Source: Metabacillus endolithicus (GTDB lineage Bacteria; Bacillota; Bacilli; Bacillales; Bacillaceae). Taken from it: a DNA stretch of 64,000 nt. The position numbers and the translations under genes were made by a program. The stretch lies in assembly GCF_023078335.1 (NCBI RefSeq), contig NZ_CP095550.1:3330001-3394000 (forward strand). Reading direction: 5' to 3'. The notes under the pieces were generated by a model, which saw only the letters and a list, made by a program, of their open reading frames with translations, was not told where the DNA came from and did not search any database. This document shows, piece after piece, positions 43,703 through 52,650 of this stretch (position 1 is the first letter of the stretch; every line of letters starts with the position of its first letter).

Positions 43703-43816
43703 TAAAATGAGATGACCTTGATTGTATGTTCAAGACATAAATCATAGGCAACCATCCAACCATTATGAACAAATATGACCTTTATGATAAAGAAAAAGAT
43801 AAGGGAGGTACTTGTT

Positions 43817-43900
43817 ATGAGCTTTGGATTTTCAAATAACTTTGCTTTGATTGTTGTACTGTTCATTCTGCTAATCATCATTAAAATTTCTTATCTTTAA
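43817..43900 (+). CDS. YjcZ-type sporulation micro-protein 2 (divergent)
   Basis: The 27 residues read MSFGFSNNFALIVVLFILLI-IIKISYL, where the family's Gly-Ala is Lys-Ile (IIKISYL against IIGASYL). The Lys at the helix end is unusual. AAGGGAGG is in place. It carries a degenerate upstream element AGGCAACCATCCAA at 43746 and a weaker -10 than copies 3 and 4. Confidence 0.85.
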   Translation: MSFGFSNNFALIVVLFILLIIIKISYL

Positions 43901-43954
43901 TCGACACTAATGAGATGTCTAAAATAGACACTAGAATAAAAAAATGAAGAAATT

Positions 43955-43996
43955 GGGCAAACGTCCAATCACCTCAAGTCAAATGACCATAGAATA
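43955..43996 (+). promoter_or_regulatory. GerE-like site and sigma-K -10 ahead of yjcZ copy 3
   Basis: AATTGGGCAAAC (43951-43962) fits the GerE consensus RWWTRGGYNNYY in 11 of 12 positions (recalled consensus). CATAGAATA (43988-43996) fits the sigma-K -10 CATAnnnTA, with AC 15 bases upstream. This points to late mother-cell expression. Confidence 0.6.
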
Positions 43997-44024
43997 AAGT
44001 ATAAAAGATAAAGGAGGATTCATT

Positions 44025-44108
44025 ATGAGCTTTGGTTTTTCAAATAACTTTGCTTTGATTGTTGTACTGTTCATTCTGTTAATCATCATTGGAGCTTCTT
44101 ATCTTTAA
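44025..44108 (+). CDS. YjcZ-type sporulation micro-protein 3
   Basis: 27 residues, MSFGFSNNFALIVVLFILLI-IIGASYL. It is almost identical to copy 2 at DNA level except at the Gly-Ala positions, which shows recent duplication. AAAGGAGG and a sigma-K-like promoter stand upstream. Confidence 0.88.
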   Translation: MSFGFSNNFALIVVLFILLIIIGASYL

Positions 44109-44152
44109 ATCTTACAATGTCTTTATGACATTAAGAAAAATATGAAGGAATT

Positions 44153-44194
44153 GGGCAACAGTCCAATCACATTAGAACAAATGACCATATGATA
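44153..44194 (+). promoter_or_regulatory. GerE-like site and sigma-K -10 ahead of yjcZ copy 4
   Basis: AATTGGGCAACA (44149-44160) and CATATGATA (44186-44194) repeat the arrangement of copy 3. The GGGC element again lies 72 bases before the ATG. Confidence 0.6.
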
Positions 44195-44224
44195 TAGGGA
44201 AAGAGATAAAGGAGGTAATTAATT

Positions 44225-44308
44225 ATGAGCCACGGTTTTACAGGAAACTTTGCTTTGATTGTAGTATTGTTCATCCTATTAATTATTATTGGAGCTTCTT
44301 ACCTTTAA
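44225..44308 (+). CDS. YjcZ-type sporulation micro-protein 4
   Basis: 27 residues, MSHGFTGNFALIVVLFILLI-IIGASYL; the N-terminal Ser-Phe-Gly becomes Ser-His-Gly. AAAGGAGG precedes the ATG. Confidence 0.88.
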   Translation: MSHGFTGNFALIVVLFILLIIIGASYL

Positions 44309-44361
44309 TAAAGTCATATAAAGAAAGATTATTTGTATCACCTTGAAAAGGGGGTGTAATA

Positions 44362-44445
44362 ATGAGCGGTGCATATACAGGTGGATTCGCGTTAATCGTT
44401 GTATTGTTCATCTTGTTAATCATTGTTGGTGCAGCATGGTTATAA
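44362..44445 (+). CDS. YjcZ-type sporulation micro-protein 5
   Basis: 27 residues, MSGAYTGGFALIVVLFILLI-IVGAAWL. The N-terminus is Gly-rich and the C-terminus is Trp-Leu. It follows copy 4 after 53 bases and lacks its own GGGC element, so it is probably co-transcribed with copy 4. AAAGGGGG serves as ribosome site. Confidence 0.85.
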   Translation: MSGAYTGGFALIVVLFILLIIVGAAWL

Positions 44446-44457
44446 GATAAACATTAA

Positions 44458-44492
44458 GAAAAGCTAACAGGGTGTCCCTGTTAGCTTTTTAA
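44458..44492 (+). terminator. Terminator of the yjcZ array
   Basis: AAAAGCTAACAGGG and CCCTGTTAGCTTTT form a 14-bp stem with loop TGT, then T-rich sequence. Confidence 0.88.
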
Positions 44493-44651
44493 CTTTTAGA
44501 TATGTATGATTTTTGTATTTTTCCATTATGAAATTACGAGTTCTCGAGGAAAATAAAGACATGCGTTTTTAAGACACTCATACATAACGATTACAAGAAT
44601 GGAGCATGAGATCATTTTAACCGAGGCTACTAAGAAGATAAAACATATGAA

Positions 44652-44831
44652 TTAGGTATACAGAATTTCAATATATGAAGAGATTAACAAAATGGTAATA
44701 AGAACATTTATTGTTCTAAAAACTTTTGTTTGGCGGTCTTCAGGAATCTCGCGAACTAAGCATAAAGCATTTGTAAGCTTGTTTATATAAAACAAGATAA
44801 AGACTGCAAACAAGATAAAGAAGATTATCAT
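44652..44831 (-). CDS. Small two-helix membrane protein (59 aa)
   Basis: The product MIIFFILFAVFILFYINKLT...REIPEDRQTKVFRTINVLIT... has two hydrophobic helices joined by a charged loop (CLVREIPEDRQTK). AAGGGGGATC stands eight bases before the ATG. It is between the yjcZ array and the DUF3267 gene. The family is not recognised. Confidence 0.6.
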   Translation of the reverse strand: MIIFFILFAVFILFYINKLTNALCLVREIPEDRQTKVFRTINVLITILLISSYIEILYT

Positions 44832-45047
44832 TTTGAGATCCCCCTTCCCTCATTATACATATTAGATTACCAGACTATTGGAGAAAAAGATAGCATTGAC
44901 AACTATTACATTTCAAATATATGTAAAGATAACACTGCAAAGGCAAGCCTTAGTAGAAATTACAGACCCATAGTTGCTCTTATTTTATTTCTAAGTTAAA
45001 GCTTTATAACAAATAAAAAAGTGACAAGCCAGAGCTAATCACTTTTT

Positions 45048-45587
45048 CTATTTATTTTGAACAAGAATTTCGTAACCATCCTCAAATTCTTCGATAAAAC
45101 ATAGCTTAGGAGCAAAGAGTAGATGTTTTAAAAGGAGAAAATCCGGAACACAAAGTCCAATATGAAATGCCATTGCAATGCTAAAATAATGCATGTAGGT
45201 AGGCAAATATATACTCCCAAGTATAAAAAGAATGGAGCAAGTGACAAAAGGTGTTAGAAGTGAAGCAATCATTTCATTTTTTTTCATTCCCTGACATGCT
45301 TTTAATTGAATGGTGGGGAATAAATGAAAAAGTTTAATCTTTACTGAAACTCTGCAGCCACAAAGAATTAAAGGAATAATGTGGAGCAGTTTATGAAAAG
45401 GAATCATGCTAATTAATAACAGGATAAACATTGAGAAATGCCCGTCTTTGAGATGTACTTTTGAATAAAGAAGATTAATAGGTAAGTAGGTTAAAATAAA
45501 CGAAAGAATCATCGTTAATAAAGATATTAATATGATCCTGTATAGTCCAATATCTTTTGTAAGATTGATGGTTTTCCAGCAGCTCAT
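45048..45587 (-). CDS. DUF3267 membrane protein
   Basis: A 179-residue membrane protein with four to five helices. The family hallmark HxxxH is present in SMIPFHKLLHIIPLIL (about residues 62-78), suggesting a metal site like that of intramembrane metalloproteases. A second conserved pair (MAFHIGLCVPDFLL) is near the C-terminus. ATG at 45587 (MSCWKTINL) follows GGTGAGACG; an earlier start at 45602 lies upstream of that site. It lies in the B. subtilis yhaK/yhaJ position. Proteolytic function is only inferred. Confidence 0.75.
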   Translation of the reverse strand: MSCWKTINLTKDIGLYRIILISLLTMILSFILTYLPINLLYSKVHLKDGHFSMFILLLISMIPFHKLLHIIPLILCGCRVSVKIKLFHLFPTIQLKACQGMKKNEMIASLLTPFVTCSILFILGSIYLPTYMHYFSIAMAFHIGLCVPDFLLLKHLLFAPKLCFIEEFEDGYEILVQNK

Positions 45588-45821
45588 CGTCTCACCGTCC
45601 ACATTTGTTAAAACTAAGTACTACCATACTGTACGACGGTGCAAAGAAAAAATCAATATGGAATTTGGAATTGGATCCTTTTTAGATAAAAAGGATCAAT
45701 TTAGATGTTGGTTCATACTTGTTGTTTCATTTTCAATAACAAAAGTATTCGTTAAAACTTTCTTAAAATTCGTTAATACTATAAAATAAAGGACAATAAT
45801 GTACGAGAAAGAGGGTAACAA

Positions 45822-46151
45822 ATGGATTCTATAGAGAAGCGTTTGGAGACATTGGAATATTATCAAACGTTATTCATTAAAATGCTTGATCCGGAAAAAT
45901 TTCCTTTTTATCATATGGTGATGAGTAAAGGATTATCGAAGGAAGAAATTGAAGAAATACATACCATTTGCCATGAGCTTAGTGAAAACCATAATGAACA
46001 AAAAGCGCAAGGGTTAGTGATCTTTACAGACCTCCTTACGCAATTTGCCGGCCAATTAAATGCAAAGCTGGATTTATATGAAACAATCCGTGCTTTGCAT
46101 AAGCAAAAATTATACAGACCTCTTATGGATGATTTTTTGGAATTAATGTAG
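45822..46151 (+). CDS. yhaI: YhaI family protein (DUF1878)
   Basis: A 109-residue helical, soluble protein (MDSIEKRLETLEYYQTLFIK...DDFLELM). Family features are the N-terminal coiled helix and SKEEIEEIHTICHELSE. GAGAGGG lies six bases before the ATG. It converges on hpr, as in B. subtilis. Function is unknown. Confidence 0.85.
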   Translation: MDSIEKRLETLEYYQTLFIKMLDPEKFPFYHMVMSKGLSKEEIEEIHTICHELSENHNEQKAQGLVIFTDLLTQFAGQLNAKLDLYETIRALHKQKLYRPLMDDFLELM

Positions 46152-46161
46152 TGATCGTTCA

Positions 46162-46749
46162 TTAAGTTGATGAAATTAATTGTTCAGACTTAGACTCTTT
46201 TTCTTTTCCTTGGGTATCATTGAATGCATCCTCTATGCTGTGGAATGACTGTTCAAAGATTTCCATAAAGTCTTCGCCATAGATGTTACGAATAATACAC
46301 ATCATTTCCATCATTTCTGGAAACTTCCCATATAAATTTTGAAGTGGTAAAGCACCTTTTAATACAGAGTTTCTGTCTGGACTAAAGTCTTCTAAAAGCT
46401 TTGAAAGTATTTCCTCGCCTTGTTTTGTAAGTTTAATATACGTGTTACGCTTGTCATTAGCTTTTTTGGAAAACTCTAAGTAACCTCTTTCCTCAAGTTT
46501 CTTTGAGAAGTTAAAGGCAGTAGATACATGCATAACTCCGAATTTAGCAATCTCTGAAATTGAAGCTCCGTTTAAATGATCGGCAATCCATAAAATATGG
46601 TGCTCGTTAATATTTAAATCGTATGGCTTTATCCATTGTTGCCAATCCTTTTCAATTGTTTTCCATAGTGCTTTACTAAGCTGTGCAACGCGTTGACTAA
46701 ATAACAAGGCTTCTTTTACTGTAAATTCCCTTTCATTATTATGTTTCAT
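46162..46749 (-). CDS. hpr: MarR-family transition-state regulator Hpr (ScoC)
   Basis: Repressor of protease, peptide-transport and sporulation genes at the transition state. The 195-residue protein has the winged helix-turn-helix of the MarR fold (about 45-110: [53 protein letters not shown]) and an extended C-terminal helix for dimerisation. The region after residue 165 is Asp/Glu/Lys-rich. GGTGACGG precedes the ATG. The place between yhaI and yhaH agrees with B. subtilis. Confidence 0.93.
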   Translation of the reverse strand: MKHNNEREFTVKEALLFSQRVAQLSKALWKTIEKDWQQWIKPYDLNINEHHILWIADHLNGASISEIAKFGVMHVSTAFNFSKKLEERGYLEFSKKANDKRNTYIKLTKQGEEILSKLLEDFSPDRNSVLKGALPLQNLYGKFPEMMEMMCIIRNIYGEDFMEIFEQSFHSIEDAFNDTQGKEKESKSEQLISST

Positions 46750-46877
46750 CAGCCGTCACCCCTGATCTCCCTATTATTATTCTCTATTATGCCAATAAAA
46801 TAAAGATTAATAAAGATATAAATTTACAAAATTTTTAAAAATTTTTGTAAACCCTTTAATATCAATGGTTTAAGAAC

Positions 46878-46917
46878 AAAAAAAGTGTGAAGACAATGCT
46901 TGTCCATCACACTTTTC
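46878..46917 (-). terminator. Terminator between yhaH and hpr
   Basis: AAAAGTGTGA and TCACACTTTT form a 10-bp stem with T-rich flank on the minus strand. Confidence 0.8.
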
Positions 46918-46958
46918 GATGAAATAGAAAAATAATTCATATCCTAAGAGGATATATT

Positions 46959-47312
46959 TTACTTTAAGGTTTGTTCAAGTTGTTTTATTCTGAGGTCAAT
47001 TTCTTCAATTTCTTTCATCAAGTCATTTTTATGTGGTTCAATTTCTTGCTGAAATTGTTCTACTGTTTTTTTAAAGTCAGAAGATACCTCTTTTACGACT
47101 ACTGAGCCATCTTTTACCGTTTTTAAAACTTGTTCTTTCAATGCTTTGCTTTCATTTTTCAGCTGGTGTAAAAGATCTTCGAGTTGCTTTCGATTTAAGT
47201 TTAATTGTCCGCGTAATTCTTTTCCTGAAGAAGGAGTTGAAAGTAATGTGGCAATGCTGCCGATCACTCCTCCAACAACGAGACCAAATAGTAAAGAATT
47301 TTTATTTGCCAT
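46959..47312 (-). CDS. yhaH: YtxH/YhaH domain protein
   Basis: A 117-residue protein with an N-terminal hydrophobic segment (LLFGLVVGGVIGSIATLL, about 6-23), the YtxH-type turn STPSSGKELRGQLN and a long coiled coil to the C-terminus. Members are general-stress, cell-surface-facing proteins of unknown function. GGAGGG precedes the ATG. B. subtilis YhaH occupies the same place. Confidence 0.87.
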   Translation of the reverse strand: MANKNSLLFGLVVGGVIGSIATLLSTPSSGKELRGQLNLNRKQLEDLLHQLKNESKALKEQVLKTVKDGSVVVKEVSSDFKKTVEQFQQEIEPHKNDLMKEIEEIDLRIKQLEQTLK

Positions 47313-47604
47313 TCATATCCCTCCATATTTTATGTAGATAATTAAAACACTCGTACAACCTCTTATCAACATACCCAAAGGTGTCTTCATTAAACATTAT
47401 ACATAGTTACATAAAAGTTAGCATAAATATTTAAAAAGTCCTTCTTTACTTCCTACTATTGTCCACTTCGGTTCGCGCTTCGATGGACAGGTTTTCGTAC
47501 ATTTAGGCTCTTTTTAAGATTTTGCCTCAGGGTAGGCAAAACACAATAAGATCTCACCAAGCCGGCAATTTCAAAAATGCATCAAGATTGAAGGGAGGAT
47601 GAGC

Positions 47605-47799
47605 ATGTCAGGTGTTATCTTTTTATTTTTTGTCATAAGCTTATTACTATTTATTGGTGCTTTTCATTATTTTAAACTTCTACAACAATCAACATCTTAT
47701 CCACCTAAAAAGGTAGTGAAACAAAAGGTGTCTGTACTTGCTACTGGAGGAGTCATCATGCTGTTAATTGGTGTTATTTTAATGTTTTTTAATCAGTAA
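47605..47799 (+). CDS. Small two-helix membrane protein (64 aa)
   Basis: Two hydrophobic helices (about 2-24 and 43-62) with a short basic loop (YPPKKVVKQKV). GGGAGG is six bases before the ATG at 47605; the ATG at 47599 overlaps the ribosome site. It ends before a terminator shared with trpP. Family not recognised. Confidence 0.65.
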   Translation: MSGVIFLFFVISLLLFIGAFHYFKLLQQSTSYPPKKVVKQKVSVLATGGVIMLLIGVILMFFNQ

Positions 47800-47847
47800 T
47801 GGAGATCCGGGTGAAAGATGACTTAGATCTGCGTACTTAAAATAATG

Positions 47848-47887
47848 AAAGAAAAACCCCAATCAAATGTGATCGGGGTTTTTCTTT
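47848..47887. terminator. Bidirectional terminator before trpP
   Basis: AAAGAAAAACCCC (47848-47860) and GGGGTTTTTCTTT (47875-47887) form a 13-bp stem between converging genes. Confidence 0.85.
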
Positions 47888-47895
47888 ATACGTTA

Positions 47896-48422
47896 TTAAG
47901 CAACTGTTAAGTTTTTTGAGCGTTTGAAAATACTTTGAACAATTGGCAGGATAATAATCATGGCTGCTCCATTAAATAAAGTGGCAGGAAGAACAACAGT
48001 TAGAAATAATGTTGTAAATGCGACACCACCTGGTAGTCCAACAATTAATAAGGCGGCAGTTAAAAAGATTGTTCCTGAAACAATTGTACCAATAACAGCG
48101 AGTACAGTAGCTGTGGCAACTTTATTGGCAATTTTCTTTACGATTAAGAATAAGCCGTAAAATACAAATGCTGTAATGATTTTGTCAATGATATTTGGTA
48201 GAAATCCACCAGGGAATGTTGATGTTAACGCAGATAAAAATCCAGTTACGATACCGAGTAAAGTAACATTTTTCATACTTGGAAACATAATGATTCCGAT
48301 AAACATCATCAATAAAATCATGTCAGGCTTCATTCCATTATAGAATGGAGGCATCACCATATGCAAAATGTAGCCCCAATTGCCGCAAATAAAGATAAAA
48401 TAACTAATACTCTCGTGTTCAT
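47896..48422 (-). pseudogene. trpP: Tryptophan transporter TrpP, frameshifted near the N-terminus
   Basis: A small membrane importer of tryptophan, five to six helices. ATG at 48422 (MNTRVLVILSLFAAIGAT) breaks at an A4 run (48365-48368 on the plus strand); one extra base gives FLHMVMPPFYNGMKPDMI and continuation to 47896, about 174 residues, equal to B. subtilis TrpP length. The break sits in a homopolymer and is most easily explained as a lost base. The leader and early coding region carry a TRAP-binding site, which confirms identity. Confidence 0.87.
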
Positions 48423-48461
48423 TTTCTCATCTCTCCTCTTCTAATCTCATAAACTAATCTC
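48404..48461 (-). promoter_or_regulatory. TRAP (MtrB) binding site overlapping trpP translation start
   Basis: On the minus strand nine GAG/UAG triplets appear: 48461, 48456, 48448, 48443, 48438, 48433, 48428 (each listed by 5' base), then 48414 and 48406. Gaps between them are 2, 5, 2, 2, 2, 2, 11 and 5 bases. They cover the Shine-Dalgarno region and start codon, so tryptophan-bound TRAP should block translation, as known for B. subtilis trpP. Confidence 0.82.
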
Positions 48462-48556
48462 CCCAATAGTGAACTCATTTCCTATTGCGAGAGCTTATCG
48501 TTATTATAGCAACAATTACTTATTCCGTACAGGTTTTTTCTTTGAGTGTTAATACC

Positions 48557-48600
48557 AAAAAAAGGGGCTGTCCTCCAAACAAGGAACAAACCCCTTACAT
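48557..48600 (-). terminator. Terminator of serC
   Basis: AAGGGG and CCCCTT, with inner TCC/GGA pairing, form the stem; on the minus strand TTTTTTTGG follows. Confidence 0.7.
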
Positions 48601-48604
48601 CTTA

Positions 48605-49683
48605 TTAACTGTTTTGATTTTTAAATTCTGTCATGAATTTAGCTAATGCTTCACATGCTTCCTTAGGAACAGCATTGTAAGTTGAAGCACGGCATCCACC
48701 TACTGAGCGGTGACCTGCAAGGCCGATAAATTGACGCTCTTTTGCTTCTTGAAGGAATTTTTTTGTAAGTTCCTCGTTCTGAAGTGTGAAGGTAATATTC
48801 ATTAAAGAACGGCTGTTTTTTTCAGCATGTCCTTTGTAAAATCCATTACTTTCATCAATTGCAGAGTAGATGTAGCCAGCTTTTTCTTCATTTATTTTTT
48901 GAATCTGTTTCACTCCACCTTGTTCTTTTACCCACTCAAGTACTAAGGAAAGCATGTAAATAGCAAAAGTAGGGGGTGTGTTATATAATGAATTATTTTT
49001 AGAGTGAGTTGAATATTTTAAGATCGTTGGAACATCTTCTTTTGCTGTTTCTAGAAACTCTTTCTTCACAATAACAACAGTTACACCAGATGGTCCAAGG
49101 TTTTTCTGAGCTCCTGCGTAAATAAGATCAAATTTCTCTACATCAATTTCAGTACAAAGAATATCGCTAGACATATCAGCGATTAAAGGAATAGGCTTTG
49201 TGGATATTCCTTCCACTGAGTACCAAAAATTGTATTGTTTGATGTGATGTGAAGGTAAGCACCATTTTCAACATCATTTAATGAGTAATTTGTTGGGATG
49301 TGTGTGTAATTGTCTTCCTTACTAGAAGCTAAAATACGAGTTTCGCCAAATGTTTTTGCTTCTTTTAGCGCTTTTTCTGACCATGAGCCAGTTGTAATAA
49401 AATGACCTGTTTGACCTGATTTTAGGAAGTTCATTGGAATCATAGTGAACTGTAGGCTTGCTCCACCTTGTAGGAAAAGGACTTCGTAATTGTCAGGAAT
49501 TCCTAGAAGCTCTCTTAATAATGAATTTGCACGATTATGCACTTCTTCATAGTCTTTACTTCGGTGACTTAGCTCCATAACAGACATACCTGTGTTATTA
49601 AAATTTACTAACTCTTTTTGTGCGCGCTCTAGCACGGGTAATGGAATTGCCGCTGGTCCAGCATTAAAATTATATGCTCTCAA
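48605..49683 (-). pseudogene. serC: Phosphoserine aminotransferase SerC, frameshifted
   Basis: PLP enzyme of serine and pyridoxal synthesis. TTG 49683 (AAGGAGGG upstream, MRAYNFNAGPAAIP) runs through FLQGGASLQF and TSNNTIFGTQWKEYP, then loses frame near 49205. The other frame continues PIPLIADMSSDILCTEID, with the PLP-binding Lys in GAQKNLGPSG, to 48605. Only one base is missing between WKEYP and TKP. The joined protein is about 359 residues, normal for SerC. Loss of this step would make the cell a serine auxotroph, so an assembly error is likely. Confidence 0.88.
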
Positions 49684-49960
49684 TGTATTGCCCTCCTTGA
49701 TATGAACGTAAAATAATACTCATATCCTATCATGAATAGAAGGAAATGTAGACTGAAAATTTTCATCTTTGTGAATGTTGGTGCAGAAAACGTTTACATT
49801 TTATTCAAAAAACATTTCTTAATGACTTAGGGTTTGATAAACTCTAAAATAGTAAAGAAGTTTGGGTTGAAAATCACATTCTATTCTTGAATGGAAGTTT
49901 ATATTTGTATAAACATTTCCAAATAGAGTAAGAGTAACTGCATACAAAAAGGAGGTTTTC

Positions 49961-51487
49961 ATGACTCTAAGAAAAAAGCTACTAATTGCTTCAATTAGTA
50001 TAATTTCTTTATTTATGTTCATTATCGTTCTATTGGTTGGAATAATCACGAGTCGAATTCATCATATATATGAGCAAGAGCAGGTTACAACGCAAATTAA
50101 CCAAACACGTAACTTATTAAATAATGAATTAAAATCACTGGATCGTTTGAATTTGGATTATGCTGCATGGGATGACACCATTTCTTTTATTGAAGATAAA
50201 AACGATTTTTATATTCAATCGAATCTTACCTCTGAGACATTTCTACAAAACAATATTGATCATATGATCTTCATAAATAATAGGGGACAGATTGTTTATG
50301 TTAGTCAAATGGATTCTGAAGGAAAACTTATTAAAAATTATATTGATAGCAATTGGATAGATATATATAAACTTAAAAAAGTTCTTCATTCAACAGAAAA
50401 AATAAACGGCTTAATTAAAACTCCTGACGGAATCATGCTATTATCCGCTCACCCGATTTTAAACAGTCAATATGAAGGGCCTTCAAATGGAACACTTATT
50501 TTTACTAGAAAATTAGATCAAAAACTTGTTAGTGAATTAGGCAATATCATAGAGCTTGATCTTTCTTTTTTTCAAGATTCACCTAAGAAATTGTCAAAAC
50601 AAGAGGTGAAGCAATTAGAAAATGAAAATTTATATATTGACGAGGTAAGTGATACTACAATAGCTGGCTACAGTGTTCTAACGGATCTGAAAGGTGATCC
50701 ACTTTCGTATATTGAAGTGAAAAGCGAACGAACCATTTATAAAAATGGCAGGATGTTAATTCTACTGAATCTCCTTTCCTTTTTAGTCTTAGTCACAATC
50801 ATTTGTACTGTACTTTATTTTACTTTTGATAAGATATTCGTTTCGCGAATCTTATCGTTAAAGCGAAGCATTGCAAACATTCGTTCATACGACAATAATG
50901 GAAATAGCGTTGGTAGTCACGGTGATGATGAGATTGGCCACTTAGCCATGCAAATAAACGATATGCTTGCAACACTTGAAAAGTATAATAACAAATGGAA
51001 GAAAAGAGCAAATTTTGATTCCCTTACTAATCTCCCTAACAGAGGATATCTAACAAAAAAAATGAACGATTTAATTTCAGCAGAAGAAGAATTTGCTGTA
51101 TTTTTTATGGATTTAGATGGTTTTAAGGAAGTTAATGATTCTTATGGTCATGAAACAGGTGATATTTTACTGCAACTTGTAGCTGAACGCCTTAAACATA
51201 TCGTTCGTGAGGTAGATACAGTATCTAGGCTTGGTGGAGACGAATTCGTTTTGCTTGTAGATATGAAGAGGGACAAAGAGCAATTAAGAATATTAGCTGA
51301 CAGAGTGATTAAGAAACTAAATGAGCCTTATAAAATCAATAAGATTATGATCACTGTATCAGCAAGTGTTGGGATTGCGCAATCGCCCAAACATGGGACA
51401 GACTATCATTCACTTATTAAGGTGGCAGATGAAGCCATGTATATTGCAAAGAAGGCAGGAAAAAACAATTTTCATTTATTGTCTTGA
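49961..51487 (+). CDS. Membrane diguanylate cyclase (CHASE4-HAMP-GGDEF)
   Basis: Synthesises cyclic-di-GMP from two GTP. The 508 residues have helix TM1 (about 8-30), an extracytoplasmic CHASE4-like sensor (about 40-240, with LNLDYAAWDD), helix TM2 (about 265-287), a HAMP linker (about 290-340) and a GGDEF domain (about 345-508). The active-site motif is intact (RLGGDEF, about 425), with FFMDLDGFKEVNDSYGHETGD binding GTP. No EAL or HD-GYP partner is adjacent. AAAGGAGG precedes the ATG. Confidence 0.93.
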   Translation: MTLRKKLLIASISIISLFMFIIVLLVGIITSRIHHIYEQEQVTTQINQTRNLLNNELKSLDRLNLDYAAWDDTISFIEDKNDFYIQSNLTSETFLQNNIDHMIFINNRGQIVYVSQMDSEGKLIKNYIDSNWIDIYKLKKVLHSTEKINGLIKTPDGIMLLSAHPILNSQYEGPSNGTLIFTRKLDQKLVSELGNIIELDLSFFQDSPKKLSKQEVKQLENENLYIDEVSDTTIAGYSVLTDLKGDPLSYIEVKSERTIYKNGRMLILLNLLSFLVLVTIICTVLYFTFDKIFVSRILSLKRSIANIRSYDNNGNSVGSHGDDEIGHLAMQINDMLATLEKYNNKWKKRANFDSLTNLPNRGYLTKKMNDLISAEEEFAVFFMDLDGFKEVNDSYGHETGDILLQLVAERLKHIVREVDTVSRLGGDEFVLLVDMKRDKEQLRILADRVIKKLNEPYKINKIMITVSASVGIAQSPKHGTDYHSLIKVADEAMYIAKKAGKNNFHLLS

Positions 51488-51489
51488 AA

Positions 51490-51520
51490 AAATAAAAGGG
51501 CCGTCATGGCCCTTTTATTT
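51490..51520. terminator. Bidirectional terminator between the GGDEF gene and hit
   Basis: AAATAAAAGGGCC (51490-51502) and GGCCCTTTTATTT (51508-51520) form a 13-bp stem; it overlaps the last codons of hit. Confidence 0.85.
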
Positions 51521-51937
51521 AATTCCTTCTTTAATTGTGGTAGCAATTTCTTGGAGATCTTCTGGTGTATATTGATCTGCATGTGACTTCCATACAGCAC
51601 CAAATCCGTCTCCCTTACCGTATCTTGGCAGGATATGCATATGATAATGAAAAACAGATTGTCCGGCCTTTTCTCCATTATTGTTAAGTAAATTTAGGCC
51701 ATCAGGCTGGAATTGTTCTTTTATGGAGTTGGCAATTTGGGGAACAACCTCAAATAATTTACTCGCAATTTCGGGTGTTAATTCATAAATGTTTTCTCTA
51801 TGTACTTTTGGAACAACAAGTGTATGTCCTTTCGTTACCTGACTTATGTCTAAAAAGGCAATAACATGTTCATTTTCAAATACTTTTGCACTCGGAATTT
51901 CTCCCTTAACAATTTTACAAAAAATACAGTCACTCAT
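51515..51937 (-). CDS. hit: HIT-family nucleotide hydrolase/transferase
   Basis: A 140-residue Hit/HINT protein. The zinc-binding CIFCKIVKGEIP is at the N-terminus and the catalytic histidine triad HYHMHILPR near residue 100. Members hydrolyse adenosine phosphoramidates and dinucleoside polyphosphates. ATG 51937 (MSDCIFCK) has AAGGAAGTG upstream; a GTG three codons earlier lies in that region. It is divergent from ecsA, as in B. subtilis. Confidence 0.92.
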   Translation of the reverse strand: MSDCIFCKIVKGEIPSAKVFENEHVIAFLDISQVTKGHTLVVPKVHRENIYELTPEIASKLFEVVPQIANSIKEQFQPDGLNLLNNNGEKAGQSVFHYHMHILPRYGKGDGFGAVWKSHADQYTPEDLQEIATTIKEGIK

Positions 51938-52130
51938 ACTTTTCACTTCCTTAAAAAAAATAGTTATTCAACAGCTTTCAACATTATTTGTAAAGTAAGT
52001 ATGTTATGTTTAACTACTAGTTATGAAACAACTATATTTTACCATAAGAGAAAAGAAAAAGAACAGAGTGAAGCGAATGTTCACCCTGTTCCCGAGGAAG
52101 GAAAAAAACTCATGTTATGGGAAAATGTCT

Positions 52131-52650
52131 TTGATAAACACCTCATTTAACATTTAGATTTAAATGCTATCTGATGTGTGAAGTCCATTGTTCAATGCAA
52201 TCATCCCCTTGTTACTAAATAAACGTTCTAACATTTCGGAAACTGTATTTTGACAAACACCTCATTTATAAAATGATGCTATACAGAGCGTTTATTTAAG
52301 AAAATAGCGGCCCGTAGACACCTCATTTCGTGAGAGTTCAATCATCAATGGGTAAAAACAATATAATTGTCTTTGACAAACACCTCATTTAACATTTATT
52401 TAAATGCTATCTGATGTGTGATGACCATTGTTCAATACAATCATCCCCTTGTTAGTTGTTTATATAACATAACAAAAAGTGGAATTGTCTTTGACAAACA
52501 CCTCATTTACAAAATGATGTTACATGCAGGCATCTAATTCAACAGAATAGCGGCCCGTAAACACCTCATTTCGCGAGTGTTTTTCAATGGTAAAGCAATG
52601 ATCCCTTGAGTTAAAAGAAATTGTCTGGGACAAACACCTCATTTAAAGGT
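52131..52650. repeat. Tandem repeat region upstream of ecsABC (ACACCTCATTT array)
   Basis: ACACCTCATTT occurs seven times (52138, 52257, 52318, 52380, 52498, 52561, 52634), spaced 119, 61, 62, 118, 63 and 73 bases. A block of about 240 bases is present twice (from about 52131 and 52371): its parts are TTGTCTTTGACAA (a 5-bp hairpin) with a 120-base flank, a CATTT-TA-AAATG copy and a GCGGCCCGTA copy, in the same order. This stretch between hit and ecsA (51938-52844) holds no supportable gene. Function is unknown; a regulatory or structural role for the ecs leader is possible. Confidence 0.75.

Noticed and set aside
45532..45789. 85-codon plus-strand frame
   Set aside because: Overlaps the DUF3267 gene start, lacks a ribosome site, composition unlike neighbours.
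51866..52150. 94-codon plus-strand frame
   Set aside because: It begins inside hit on the other strand and ends in the repeat array; no ribosome site.
52131..52650. CRISPR-like array of ACACCTCATTT repeats
   Set aside because: Spacing varies (61-119 bases), intervening blocks are duplicated and the repeat is only 11-16 bases.
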